64,000 nt of DNA. Origin: Theristus sp. LFF4_11 (taxonomy: Eukaryota; Nematoda; Chromadorea; Monhysterida; Xyalidae). The notes under the pieces were generated by a model, which saw nothing but the letters and a program-made list of their open reading frames with translations, ran no database searches and was not told the DNA's origin. Of the stretch, positions 1 to 10,021 are shown in pieces. The DNA lies in contig JASANC010000952.1 in assembly GCA_030248135.1 (NCBI GenBank), positions 37,748 to 101,747 on the forward strand, written 5' to 3'. Positions within the stretch are counted from its first letter, which is position 1. Each line of letters starts with the position of its first letter. Both the position numbers and the translations under genes were made by a program.

Positions 1-49
1 CACACGCACCGGCCTCAACAATCAAGGCACTTTCACTTTGTTAAAACGC

Positions 50-520
50 TTTTAGAGGGGGGGGTCAGGTGCCTTCTCGGTGAGGGGGGGTGCACGGGCA
101 GCAAATTTTCCTGAGGGGGGGGTGCACTGGCAGAAAAAGTTCGTGAGGGGGGGTGCACGGGATCGCACGGGTAATACCAAATTTTTGCCTTAGAAAAACA
201 CAGAAATTCTTGTAAAATACAGAATATTTTGTGCAAACAAGCTGCTTGTTTGGTCAGAAACAACAAAATATATGCAGGGACAGACACAAACGTCAAGAAA
301 AATGCAAAAATTACGGTATTTTTGGAAAAAAATTGAGAAGAGATTGACCACCGTGAGGGGGGGTGCGATCCCGTGTTTTCTCGCGGAGGGGGGGTGGGGG
401 GGAGTCTAGTACCCGTGTCGAGGTAGAGGGGGGAGGGGGGTACTGGGGTATCATCTGGCCGTGCACGGGCAGGATTTTCGGCTGGGGGGGGGGGGTGGAC
501 CCCCCCACCCCCCCGCACTT
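50..520. repeat. G-rich simple repeat array
   Basis: Runs of 6-10 G alternate with short spacers such as GTGCACGGGCAG, repeated about ten times. The strand asymmetry (G on plus, C on minus) is strong. The minus-strand open frame here is proline-rich read-through of the repeat and is not a gene. Confidence 0.8.
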
Positions 521-1012
521 TCGCTACTGATTGGGATCAGGGATCAGCTCCAGCTCCGGTTTAGCTTTATAGTTTTACGAACAACGTTGTTCAGTTTTTT
601 GTTTTAGCACTTCAAGGTTTTCACGCACGGGCACGACGACGGCAATGTTCGGTTTTGTTGTCTGACTGAGCACATTGAAATGAAAAAGTAATGAAAATGC
701 TTTGAAATACCTCCTCGCCTCGCCTTTCCTCTCTCAAATCACTTCATTTTCCCCCCGGCCCCACCCCACCCCTCCCCCAAATTTCGACCTTCCCATCCCA
801 TCCCAGAACACTCGGTCTCGGTCTGTCACCACCAACGTTCACTATTTGGTGATTGTTTGTTACAGCCAAATCAATCGTCTGAATTTCACAACATTTGTCG
901 TTTTCGTGGCCACTTGCTTCTGCGCCACCCTGGTATCGTCGATCAGTGTTGTGTCGACGTCGATTTCGATTAGATTCAGAGATTCGATCGATCGACTCGA
1001 CCAAAATCCAAA
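521..1012. other. Spacer and TAF10 promoter region
   Basis: No gene is visible. The stretch ends at the TAF10 start codon and should contain its promoter and 5' UTR. It holds a C-rich tract near 750-800. No TATA box is evident. Confidence 0.5.
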
Positions 1013-1804
1013 ATGGACCATAATAATGGTGCAGCAGCAGGCGCGAGTCACGCGCAAACAAACGACGACGCCAATCATCAGTCGCAGTCACAACAGCGAT
1101 CCGTGCCTTCGTTGCCACGCAGCACCGACGCCACGTTGAACGAGTTCTTGGCATCCTTGGAGAGCTATCCACCCACGATTCCAGACGCTGTCACCAACTA
1201 TTACATGCATAAAGCCGGCTTTGATAATGCCGGTTGGTCATTTGAGCTTAGTTTGCGTTTTGTTTGCGTTGCTCAAACGATTGTATACTGATTGCCGATC
1301 GAGCCCAAGTTCCCAACTGTCATTGAAATCAGGCCACTCTTCAGTCGGCAACATGAGTTTTGCAGAAGATCATGAACTGAACTTCTGATTAACTTCAAAA
1401 ATTGTGTCTCTGCTGCACTGATGAGAAAACCCGCACGTTGAGTGTCTGCACCTAATTTCGAAACACTCATGCATCACTACTGTTCTATTTTGGTTGTATT
1501 GGAGGAGCCTGTAACCAGCATATGAAAAGACAAGCACCAGCACCAGCAGTTTTATTCGTTGTTCTTGCCACGTGACGCCAGTCTTTCCTGCCCAGATCCA
1601 CGCATCGTGCGTCTGGTTTCACTGGCGGCGCAGAAGTTCATTTCCGACATCGCATTGGATGCGATACAACAGGCGAAGATGAAAGGGCTCGGACAGGCGA
1701 AGAAGGGCTCGAAGGAAGTGCGCTACACGCTGACGCAGGAACTGCTGGACACCGTGCTTGCTGAGTACGGCATCAACGCGCATAAACCGCCGTATTTCTT
1801 GTGA
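1013..1804 (+). CDS. TAF10: TAF10, TFIID/SAGA histone-fold subunit
   Basis: Two exons, 1013-1232 and 1596-1804, join in frame (phase 1) to give 142 aa. The start ATG has an AAA-ATGG context. The N-terminal 40 residues are a Ser/Gln-rich tail. The histone-fold core follows, beginning [19 protein letters not shown] and continuing with [20 protein letters not shown], both diagnostic of TAF10. The C-terminus [12 protein letters not shown] matches the family's end. TAF10 is a core subunit of TFIID and of the SAGA co-activator and pairs with TAF3, TAF8 or SPT7-type partners in the nucleus. The usual basic linker between helices is present ([19 protein letters not shown]). The stop lies 170 bp from the stop of the converging methyltransferase gene. 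The single intron is 363 bp with donor GTTGGT. The assignment is secure. Confidence 0.95.
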
Positions 1805-1973
1805 TCCGAACTCGAGTCTCTGATTTTTGTTCAGTTTGTCTCTCGGAAAGTACGAACGTACGAAAACCGTTCGCATACATGCTCGTTTGAAAGTGAGCAT
1901 GAAAAAGTGTCCGTTTTTATTGGTTTTATCACGAAAATGGAATGCAGCAATCTCGTAATATCACAGTCGTATT

Positions 1974-3910
1974 TCAATTGCGAGACCACAGCACCAGTCC
2001 GCTGTGCATCTCCCAGTTCACCAAATCGTCCGTCTCCGGGTCTCGCGGCGTGAAGTGCGTCCTCCGGAACGTGTCCACCATGGCGACGACGTCGTCGCGT
2101 GTGTGCGCCCGCTTCACGCGTGTCCAGTCCATCAGCACGTACAGGGTGTTCTTGCGATGCAGCAGTTTTCGTTCGGCGCCAGCAATCGCTCTACACTCAT
2201 AACCGGGCTGACCAATCACGTTCACGATCACGACGTTCTGCGGTGGAATCGAGTGCGTCAAGTCGTCCAACAGTAGACCGGGCACTTGTCTTGGTCGTTT
2301 CCGGTCGTGGTGGCGCGTTTTCGCCGCCGGTCGTGGCGTTGTTGTTGTTGTTGTTGCGTTTGACTGGGAGAACTTGAACGACGCCTCCGGCAGTGTGGCA
2401 TTCGCCATCGTGCGAGAGTCGGTGGCGATGAATGGCGCGTACAGACGCACCCGCTCGTGTTTGGCTTTTCCTTTGCTGTTGATTTCTGCAAAAAATAATT
2501 ATTTTTTTGGTATCTTTTAGTTCTAGTCGGTGACCATTTGGATTGCCATTGGGCCATTATTACAGGTGGACGTAGAAAACCGCAATTCAACCAAAAAAAC
2601 TGGAATCACTTGCAATTTGTGCATTATCTCATTTGAATCTGTCGTTGCTGATTGGCTGCATCAAGGTGGTTTACATTAATCAGTGAGCCGATCGCAAAAA
2701 ACTGCCAATTACAGTCGAACTGTAAATTATAGTCAATCAGCTGATTGGTGGTCACTTGAGGCATGCTTTCAGTGCAGGCATTGCTGTAGGTTTGGTTCTG
2801 CAGGGAGACGGAGTTTGGTTCTGCACAGAATGCATGAACCTCGATCACCAACCAATCCGCTGATTCCCTATATTTTCGAGTTCGACTGTTGTTGAGTGTC
2901 TGTGGTTTACAGGTCGTTCTGAGCAGAGGCAGGTCTGCATCGTGATACATCATTATTAAAACCGCTGTCTGTGCAGTTCCGGTGCTCCTCCTCTATAACC
3001 CGAACACAGGAAGAAAAAATGCAAAAACTGAATTGATCATTTTCACCTTATCAAAAAGGCTGGGCAAAGGATTAGGATTAGGAACCTATCTAGATACAAC
3101 GACTCATTACAAGCAACCTCTGATCAAAAATCAAAAAAATATACAAATCGGTTTGCATCATTTTGGCGGCATGTCACACGGGACACCATTCACCAGCACC
3201 AACCGAGTGCCCTGGCGAACGCATTCGCGTGTCTCTCCGGTCGGTCATCAACAGCAAGCACTTGACTGCCGAACCGGAACGCGTAAAACGAATAATATCC
3301 AACGCCACTGCCAACGTCGATGAACGTGATACCGGCGGATTTCTAACGAGAAAAACCGGTTTTTTTAAATCTTCCTGAGTACCGTCATTCAAAACTCCAG
3401 GATCCAATGTCAAGTTACCCCGAAGATGAGCTTCGCTTCTTTGATGCACTTTCGGATCAGCGCAATCAACGGCGCATTCCACAGCAGTCCGGCTCTGATG
3501 GTGTCCGTGAAGTTCCTCGCCATTGAACTTGAGTGTCGTTCGTTTTCGGTGAGCGGTGGCCAACAGACGGTGAACTGATCCAACGTCGACACGTTACGAC
3601 ACTCAATTGAGCTCCACTCTTGCTCCCGAACAGGCTGGTCGTCAAAGTTCTTCTGTAGCCTGTACGCCCGCGGCAGATAGCGGTACTGTTCCAGTGAGTC
3701 GGTGTTCAGCGTCAGAAAGTCGAATCGTGGATTCTGCGCGAACCGCAGCGACTGTTGCGCCGCGTAGACTGCAGCGATCAGATAATGGAACGCCGTGTAG
3801 GCAAGCGCCAATGTGAGCAGTACCACGAATGGTGCGCTGTAGTTGGACAGAGCGCGCAATGGCACCCGACTCGAAATGACCGCTCGAAAATGGCGCCAGA
3901 GTTCCGACAT
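1974..3910 (-). CDS. FkbM-type methyltransferase, type II membrane protein
   Basis: Three exons (3910-3419, 3342-3204, 2485-1974) join with consistent phases (0, then 1) to give 380 aa. A short cytosolic N-terminus precedes one membrane segment at about residues 25-47, suggesting a Golgi or ER type II anchor. Exon 2 encodes a Rossmann SAM-binding motif, FIDVGSGVGYYSFY (about 171-184), followed by VLAVDDRPE. Exon 3 has LDDL (about 283) and VNVIGQPGYECRA, then LYVLMDW. This is the layout of the FkbM methyltransferase domain (LDDL...KIDVEGYE...FMEW). The usual acidic D-V-E-G is replaced by N-V-I-G-Q-P-G, so catalysis may be altered. Several N-glycosylation sequons lie after the membrane segment (NVS, NFT, NAT). 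A His/Arg/Thr-rich insert occupies about 250-275. The substrate is unknown. It converges on TAF10. Confidence 0.75.
2711..2890. mobile_element. MITE family A copy
   Basis: Terminal inverted repeats begin CAGTCGAACT and end AGTTCGACTG. The interior arms contain CAATCAGCTGATTGG and its complement and GCATG-rich blocks. It lies in intron 2 of the methyltransferase gene. Confidence 0.75.
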
Positions 3911-5108
3911 TGCGAAATAATGGCGATTGTTGTTGGTCGTATGTTTTCATACCAGCCGGCAGGAAGCATGTGCAGTGCAGTTTTTTTACTAACAATGCTC
4001 GTGCAAATTTTTGCTCACTAGTTTGCTGAAATAATGTGCATTGTGTTTGTTATTCTGCAGCTTTAATCCGTTTGCACTCGCTGATCTGCGCATGCGATGG
4101 ATATACACCATTCATGTGAGCTATCGATTTCAAGCACGGTAATGCTAGCAAATTACTGTTATAACATTGTTGTCGACGGACATCGCACCCACGAATATCC
4201 TGCAAAAGTGCGCACACACATGCGAAAGCTAGGATGGAATTTTAGTACAGACAGTCGCTGTTCGGTTATTCCCGGTTATTGTTTTTTTGGTTTTCAATGT
4301 TTTTTGTGCTGTCATGTTTTATTAGACTTCAACCTGACGAACGTATTTGAATCAATCAGAAAAAAACATTCAGCAGGCAGACATGGCAATAAAACTATAA
4401 TCACTGGTTGTGAACTACTCTGAGAACGTCTGCAAAACGTTCAACAAAAATCGTGACAAACTTGTTGAGTATGGTGTTTTCAGTGACAGAAAATAGATGT
4501 TGCGTATAAGTTGATTTGTTGTACCTCGATCAAGCAGCCGATCGGTTAGCATACAAAGAAGCATTCGATTGTTTCGTTTCGTTGGCGTCTTGTGGCGTGC
4601 GGGTGCAGCTGGTCGAGTATGATGCCTTTCTGTCCTCCAAGTTTCTGCGCGTTCGCGTGCTCAGTTGAGTGTCACTGGTTTTCTCATCGAGCCACCACGG
4701 AAATGCATCGATCGTTGGTGTTTTCTCATACGGGCGCATCGTGGCGTGCTCGTGGTTGCTACAACCGTTCATGCTATATGTTCGTTGATTGGTTGATTTT
4801 GAATTGATACGATCAATCACTACCTTGTTAGTCAGCAAGCTATCCCAGAATAGCCGGCCAATACACTGATGGCGATGCAGAATGTACAGAATGGTGTATG
4901 CAACCACCACAAACTATACCCGTGCGACGGTGTGGGGTACCGACTTGCAAATGTGCACAGCCCTCAAAATGGTGAACAGCCCTCAAAATGGTGCGCAGCC
5001 CTCAAAACCGCTATGCAGCCCGCAAGAAAGTTTTACGGTGGCATTTGGGCGACACCGGTTTGAGGGCTGTGCACATCGGTACCCCACACCGTCGCACTTG
5101 TATGGTAC
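3911..5108. other. Spacer between methyltransferase and SH2-like gene
   Basis: No convincing gene is visible apart from possible 3' sequence of the SH2-like gene. A family B hairpin element occupies 4915-5106. An open frame at 4530-4910 on the minus strand lacks recognisable homology. Confidence 0.45.
4915..5106. mobile_element. MITE family B copy
   Basis: Long inverted repeat with termini close to CCGTGCGACGGTGTGGGGTACC and interior blocks AGCCCTCAAA and CCCGCAAGAAA. Both arms pair into a hairpin. It abuts the third exon of the SH2-like gene. Confidence 0.85.
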
Positions 5109-5870
5109 AAAAACAGTGTACATGTTCTCATCTAACCGATGATGTTGAACAAGTGCGTCAAGCGACGCAAACTTGGGCGGGTTTGGGTCGCCGCACCGAA
5201 CGTAGAACTGCTGCCACTTGGGGCTCAAATCGACCGGCTCGGATTTGTTCACAGCTTCAATTGGATAGTGGCGGTATTCACCCTAGAAACGCAATCATAC
5301 AAGAGCAAATCAACAACTTTTTGTCTGTTTTGCTGACTTGCTTCAGTCTTCTTATAAAGCAAACAGCAAACTTTGTCCGTTTTTTGGTGGACCCACTTTG
5401 CTCGTGAGATAGCACAGCACCAGCGGCAGGTCGGCTGGTGCGTTGTCCGGATAGACACGTCTGCGATGCGGCTCGGCGGTCGTCGTCGTGTCGTCATTGT
5501 CCGCGTCGTGATCGTCCGTCTCGAACACCGGCAACTGATGGTACAGTAGCATCTGTTTTGCTTGCTGGAAGGTCGTTTTAATAATGAAAAATGCTGCTGC
5601 CATAAAGACGCATTCATGAAGCAGTGCTTAGTGATCGCGCAGCTATCTTTTAACACAGCTGTGCGTCACTAAATACTCCTTCATGTACAGTACATATGCC
5701 CCTCAACTTCCAGACACAAAATTGTCAAGGATATATGAGTGCGACACATTGCATAAAAAGATTCATGAATCGAAGCGAACCTTCAAACGAGTTTCAGCGG
5801 TCGGCGCCGTGATCACGCCAACGTAAAGGTCACGTGCACTGGTCGTTACTGGACGCTGAACCGGAGTCAT
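5109..5870 (-). CDS. Possible divergent SH2-domain protein (3' end unresolved)
   Basis: Three exons, 5870-5781, 5564-5393 and 5254-5109, join in frame (phases 0, then 1) for 136 codons. An early DLYVGVITAPTAETRLK resembles the WYHGxIxRxEAExLL opening of SH2 domains. A Cys-containing strand LPLVLCYLTSK and WQQFYVRCGD resemble the central strands. FASLDALVQHHRLDENMY resembles the C-terminal SH2 helix. The FLVR arginine strand is not recognisable, and an acidic, Thr-rich insert sits where it would be expected. A family B MITE lies immediately after the third exon, so the C-terminus is uncertain; one option is a tiny last exon at 4839-4828. The ATG is 223 bp from the divergent MSP-like gene. The gene is plausible; the SH2 label is tentative. 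Confidence 0.4.
5598..5690. mobile_element. Short palindromic element, family E
   Basis: About 90 bp with ends CATTCATGAAGCAGT and complementary ACTCCTTCATG. The centre is TTTTAACACAGC. It folds into one hairpin and lies in an intron of the SH2-like gene. Confidence 0.7.
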
Positions 5871-6093
5871 GATGACAAAAGATGAGAGACGAGAGTGGCT
5901 TGCTGTTGGTGAAAAAGACGAGTATGGCTGGAATTGGCGGAATTTGATGCATCTATAGTGGAAACAGCTTGATGAAAACGCATAAATTCACCGGTGTTCC
6001 ATTGAGAAAACATCAAACGTTTTTCACAGGAATCAGTGTGCTGTGCAGCACCAACGAGAACCAATCAGCAAAAAAACATCGCATATTGTCCTC

Positions 6094-8696
6094 ATGTCTG
6101 CATCACGCGACGATTCCATCTGCAGCGAGTCAATGATGCATTGCGGTCTGCTGATTCGCCCAAGCACGACGCTGACGCTGACGCAAACCGACAAGAAATA
6201 CGTTGCATCGCTGACGCTCGAAAACGTTAACGAACACACCACACTCGAGGTAACCAACCGTACAACTGTATACAGTCGAACTCTAAATTATAGGGATTCA
6301 GCTGATTTGTTGGGATTACGGTATGCATGCTTTCTGTGCAAACCAAACTCGGCCCCCACAGCAATATGCCTGCACAGAACGCATGCGTACCGTAATTCCA
6401 ACCAATCAGCCGATTCCTTGTAATTTAGAGTTCCGACTGTACTTGGATACTTGCGAATCTGGTTGAATTCATTCGAACTAGACTCCTAATTATCTGAAAA
6501 TTGTCCGTTTGAGTGTTTGGCTGCGTTGGTGAACACAGATCCGGGATGCGCAAGAAAAGGCGAAAAAGGATCAGATTGTCTTTTGCATTTGTTTCTGTCC
6601 TGTGCTAAAGAGGAAGAGGACCACCTCCACTGTACATGTATGACCTATTTTTTAAACGTGTCCCACTGAAATGACGTGATGTGCCGCCAAACATGCGCTC
6701 GCCGTTCACAGCAAACCAGACTTTCCGTTTAGCCGATTTCTTCCCGTAAACAAATGGTGAATGTCGAATCAGTCACACCAAACTGACATTTTAGTGCCTG
6801 CACTTTGATAAACGGGCATTTTTAAAGCAAATGACGTTATTTTAGCCTGGACACGTTTGAATAAATACACAATATAAATTTTTTAAGCTCTGCAACTGAA
6901 TACGTGTGCAGACGTGGAAAGGAAACTAGTTTCAATCTTTATGTGGCAATTCAAAGTCGCCTAAGTGACTCGGCCCTATTTGGGGACTGGATCACTTGAA
7001 TTTTGAATTTTGAATTTTGAATTCCCGCGTCCTGCATGAAACTGTTTGCCTATCTATGGGTGTTTGAGTTGCGGGACCAAAATAAAAAATCATACCTTTA
7101 AATATGAAGCCGTACGTGTAAAAGTGTTTTTTTTACAGTATCGCCTCCGCATGCCGCAGACTGTGCCGTCGGACGGTAGCGTTGTGGCGCGAAATCCAAC
7201 GCAAATCATTGGGCCGAGCGAGCAGGTGACGATGCGCATCGAGGTGAAAGTTGACGCTGTCAGCAGTGGCCAAGTGCGGATGCCATTGGCGATGACGCTC
7301 AAGGTGGTTGCCACTGAATTGTCGATCATGACAACACGATAAAAAAGAGTTTCAACTGTTGCCCCTAAACTATGCCCAATTTTTTCAAGAAATGCCCTAG
7401 AAGTAATTGCGGTAGAAAACGGCAGAGCGGCATACATCGCTTGCCGCTTTTCCTACAATTGTTTGTGGGCCGGGCATCCTTTGATAGGGCCCGGGCATTG
7501 TTTGGGGCATCTATTGGGCCGGGGCATCATTTTGGGACATCTTTTGGGGCGTTCAATTTGACACAATCACAGACGCTCACAAATTCATAAGACAGTGGAA
7601 TTTATGAATCAGGCACGACGTGAAATCGACGTCGATTGGACGCGTGAACGCATCACCTTTAAATTGCCGCCAAAAGAGATTGATGAGGTTGTTGTTGGCA
7701 ATGAAAACATCTGCGAAACGATGACGGAAACTTGCAATGCTGTCATGGCCACGAAACAGAGCTCCGATCAGAAATTGGTTTGTAAATGGCCAATAGATTT
7801 ATCCATTCAAATCTTCAGTTTGGCGGGAAATGGGACTTTTTGGTGTTCAAAACAGTGTCTTTAAAACGCTTTTTCAAACTTTTCAGTATTATCCCTTTTT
7901 ATAGCAAACCGAATCAATTTCGTGTCCGAGCTTGCCAAAAGCAGTGACTGCAGCGACCTCCAGTAACCTTGAAGCGACACTCACGAACACGGACACAGCG
8001 ACCGCCTCCGCCGAACTGACGACAGTCATTGAGAACCAGCGTTCGCTGAAAGTGGCTGAGGTCACCGAGCAATTGGTGCTGCAGTGCCTACACGACGTGC
8101 TGCGCCGTTTGTGTGACGTGCGTTTTCGTTGTGCGGAGTTGTTTTTTTTGTTTTTTCAGTCAGGCACTCAACAACCACCGTGAATTGATAAAAAGAAACC
8201 TCAGTACTAACCATACCCGTACGACGGTGTGTAGCCCGCAAGAAATTTTTGCGGTGGCAAATTTTGGCGACACCGGTTTGAGGGCTATTCACCACTTTGA
8301 GGGCTGTGCACCATTTGCAAGGCAGCCGGTGCAATGAAGCAAAGCTCCAAAAGTTTGTTCTTGCGGCTGCACACACCGGTTTGAGGGCTATGCGCACATC
8401 GGTACACCACAGTCGCGCGGGTGTGGAACTAACTTATAAAAGAACGGCTTTACTTTTGAAAATCAAGTTTGCACGGTTGTTGATTGTGCTGGACTTTAAC
8501 TAGTCAAAACTGCGTTCAGTTATTTTTCAGGGTTTTTCATGTCTGTTTCTGGTGTTTACAGAACATCCGAGACTGTTTGATGGGACGCGAAGACCAGCGG
8601 TATTTAGCAGAATCGGCTGACTCGGCCGCAATGGATGATTTGGTCGATATGGTTGTCGAACGTGTGCTCCATTGCACAGCCCTGGATGTCGTTTGA
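6094..8696 (+). CDS. Predicted MSP-fold domain protein
   Basis: Five exons (6094-6249, 7139-7320, 7573-7777, 7905-8117, 8562-8696) join in frame to give 296 aa. Residues about 18-110 read as an MSP/VAP-type beta sandwich: LIRPSTTLTLTQ, KKYVASLTLENVNEHTTLEYR, then RNPTQIIGPSEQVTMRIEVKV. These match the pattern of strand, fixed-length loop and IxPGEQVxVxV strand of MSP-like domains. The remaining 180 residues are polar, with a helical C-terminal part (VTEQLVLQCLHDVLRRLCD, then SAAMDDLVDMVVERVLHC), and match nothing I recognise. The donor of exon 2 (GTCGAT) is weak, so that junction is the least certain. Intron 1 contains copies of families A, C and D. The start ATG shares a 223-bp spacer with the divergent gene. 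Confidence 0.5.
6272..6441. mobile_element. MITE family A copy
   Basis: Inverted repeat from CAGTCGAACTCTAAATTATA to the mirrored TAATTTAGAGTTCCGACTG, in intron 1 of the MSP-like gene. Confidence 0.85.
6640..6875. mobile_element. Repeat family C copy
   Basis: Starts ATGACCTATTTTTTAAACGTG, carries two GACGT(CAT/TAT) motifs and ends GAATAAATACACAATATA. It closely resembles copies near 11205 and 18688. Confidence 0.8.
6884..7098 (+). mobile_element. Repeat family D copy
   Basis: Begins at the GCTCTGCAACTGAATACG block and contains GGAAACTAGTTTCAATC, GAATTCCCGCGTC and GGGACCAAAATAAA. The segment ATTTTGA is locally reiterated at 6998-7022. Confidence 0.8.
8211..8426. mobile_element. MITE family B copy
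   Basis: Inverted-repeat hairpin with internal AGCCCGCAAGAAATTTTTGC and GGTTTGAGGGCT blocks, located in the last intron of the MSP-like gene. Confidence 0.85.
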
Positions 8697-10021
8697 TTGA
8701 TCTACAACTTTTGTGATTGTTGATGTTGATTTTTTTCACACTCGATTTGGTTACGTGCATGTGCAGTGTATCTTTGTTATCGTTGTTTTGTAAAGTCACT
8801 AACACACTACAAACGTCACCACACTCCAAAATGTTGACCCTGAGTGACGTGCACTTATGTAGCGACATACATTTCTGTATCTTTCCGACGTGTAGCAGAA
8901 CATTTTTGTCAGAGCTGTTAAAAACAGTAAACAATATTGGCGTCGGCAAAACGAAAAACTGATGACAACGCGTTAAAACGTTATTACCGTAAAAAAAAGT
9001 CGCTCAAAACGTTATACATGTAAGTGCTCATGTGCTTTTTTAAGCATAGGTGACTGCATTCGTTTTGAATCAGCCTCTGTCGACGAATGACATAGTGTCG
9101 CATGGTCTCCTTGGACACCGCACTGGTAACACAAACCTCAAGCCCACGCGCCACATGGCTGTCACTATGACTCTGGCAAATACTCTGGTTTGATCTTTTT
9201 GCATGGCACGCGACCCAATATGTGCCCAGCGATCATCTGTGTTTCGCATTTTTTTCATCCGTATGACTAACGACCTGTGTTCTTTTTACTGTCCTGTTCC
9301 TGCATGACTATCGACTTCGATTCAACTTACTGTGCTCTGTCATTGTTCTCGACACAATTACTTCGCTTATGGACGGATATTTGAGGCAATAATAAACGTC
9401 TGCCAGCGATCGATATTCGTGCATCTTTGCTTCGGCACCGAGTTCAGCGCGCCTTTTTTGGTAACCGGGTGACCAAGATTCCGCCTGGCAGCAGCATGCG
9501 ACCGATGTAACGCATGGCAGGTACACATTGTATGGAAACGTGTTCTCTTCCCACCATACCCATGCGACGGTGTGGGGTACCAATGTGCGCAGCCCTCAAA
9601 ACCGGGGTACAGCCCGCAAGAAATTTTTGCGGTGGCATTTTGGCGACACCGGTTTGAGGGTTGTAAACCACTGAAGGCTCTGCACCATTTTGAGGACTGC
9701 ACCACTTTGAGGGCTGTGCACCATTTGCAAGGCAGCCTGAGCAATGAAACAAAGCTCGCAATTGTTCTTGCGGGCTGCACACATCGGTACCCCACACCGT
9801 CGTGTGGGTATGTTTCCCACTAACTCCCTACCAACCACACGCACGACATCATAGTATCTTAGTTTTTTTTTAAAGTTTCTGTTACACGCGTATAATTCGC
9901 TGTACTTTTACTGCTCCTTTGCTTCATTATCCCTTTTCTGGTAGTTACATTCGTATGTGTCCTGCAAAGTTGCAACAGACAATAATTTTGAACAACTAAC
10001 CAAGCAATTAGCTAAAGAGAA
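8697..10021. other. Spacer 3' of MSP-like gene
   Basis: No gene is recognised. It probably contains the 3' UTR of the preceding gene, with an AATAAA-like site near 9391, and the promoter of the SAXO-like gene. A family B element occupies 9553-9811. Confidence 0.5.
9553..9811. mobile_element. MITE family B copy
   Basis: Full-length hairpin. Both ends carry the CATACCC...GACGGTGTGGGGTACC terminus in opposite orientation. Confidence 0.88.

Noticed and set aside
33..518. 161-codon minus-strand Pro-rich frame
   Set aside because: It is the translation of a G-rich simple repeat and lacks any domain or coding signature.
2711..2890. CRISPR-like or phage-like inverted repeats
   Set aside because: Repeats are dispersed, unequally spaced and eukaryotic MITE-like. 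No CRISPR array or cas gene exists here.
3163..3378. Plus-strand open frame of 71 codons
   Set aside because: It overlaps exon 2 of the minus-strand methyltransferase, which carries the SAM-binding motif and joins in phase with its neighbours.
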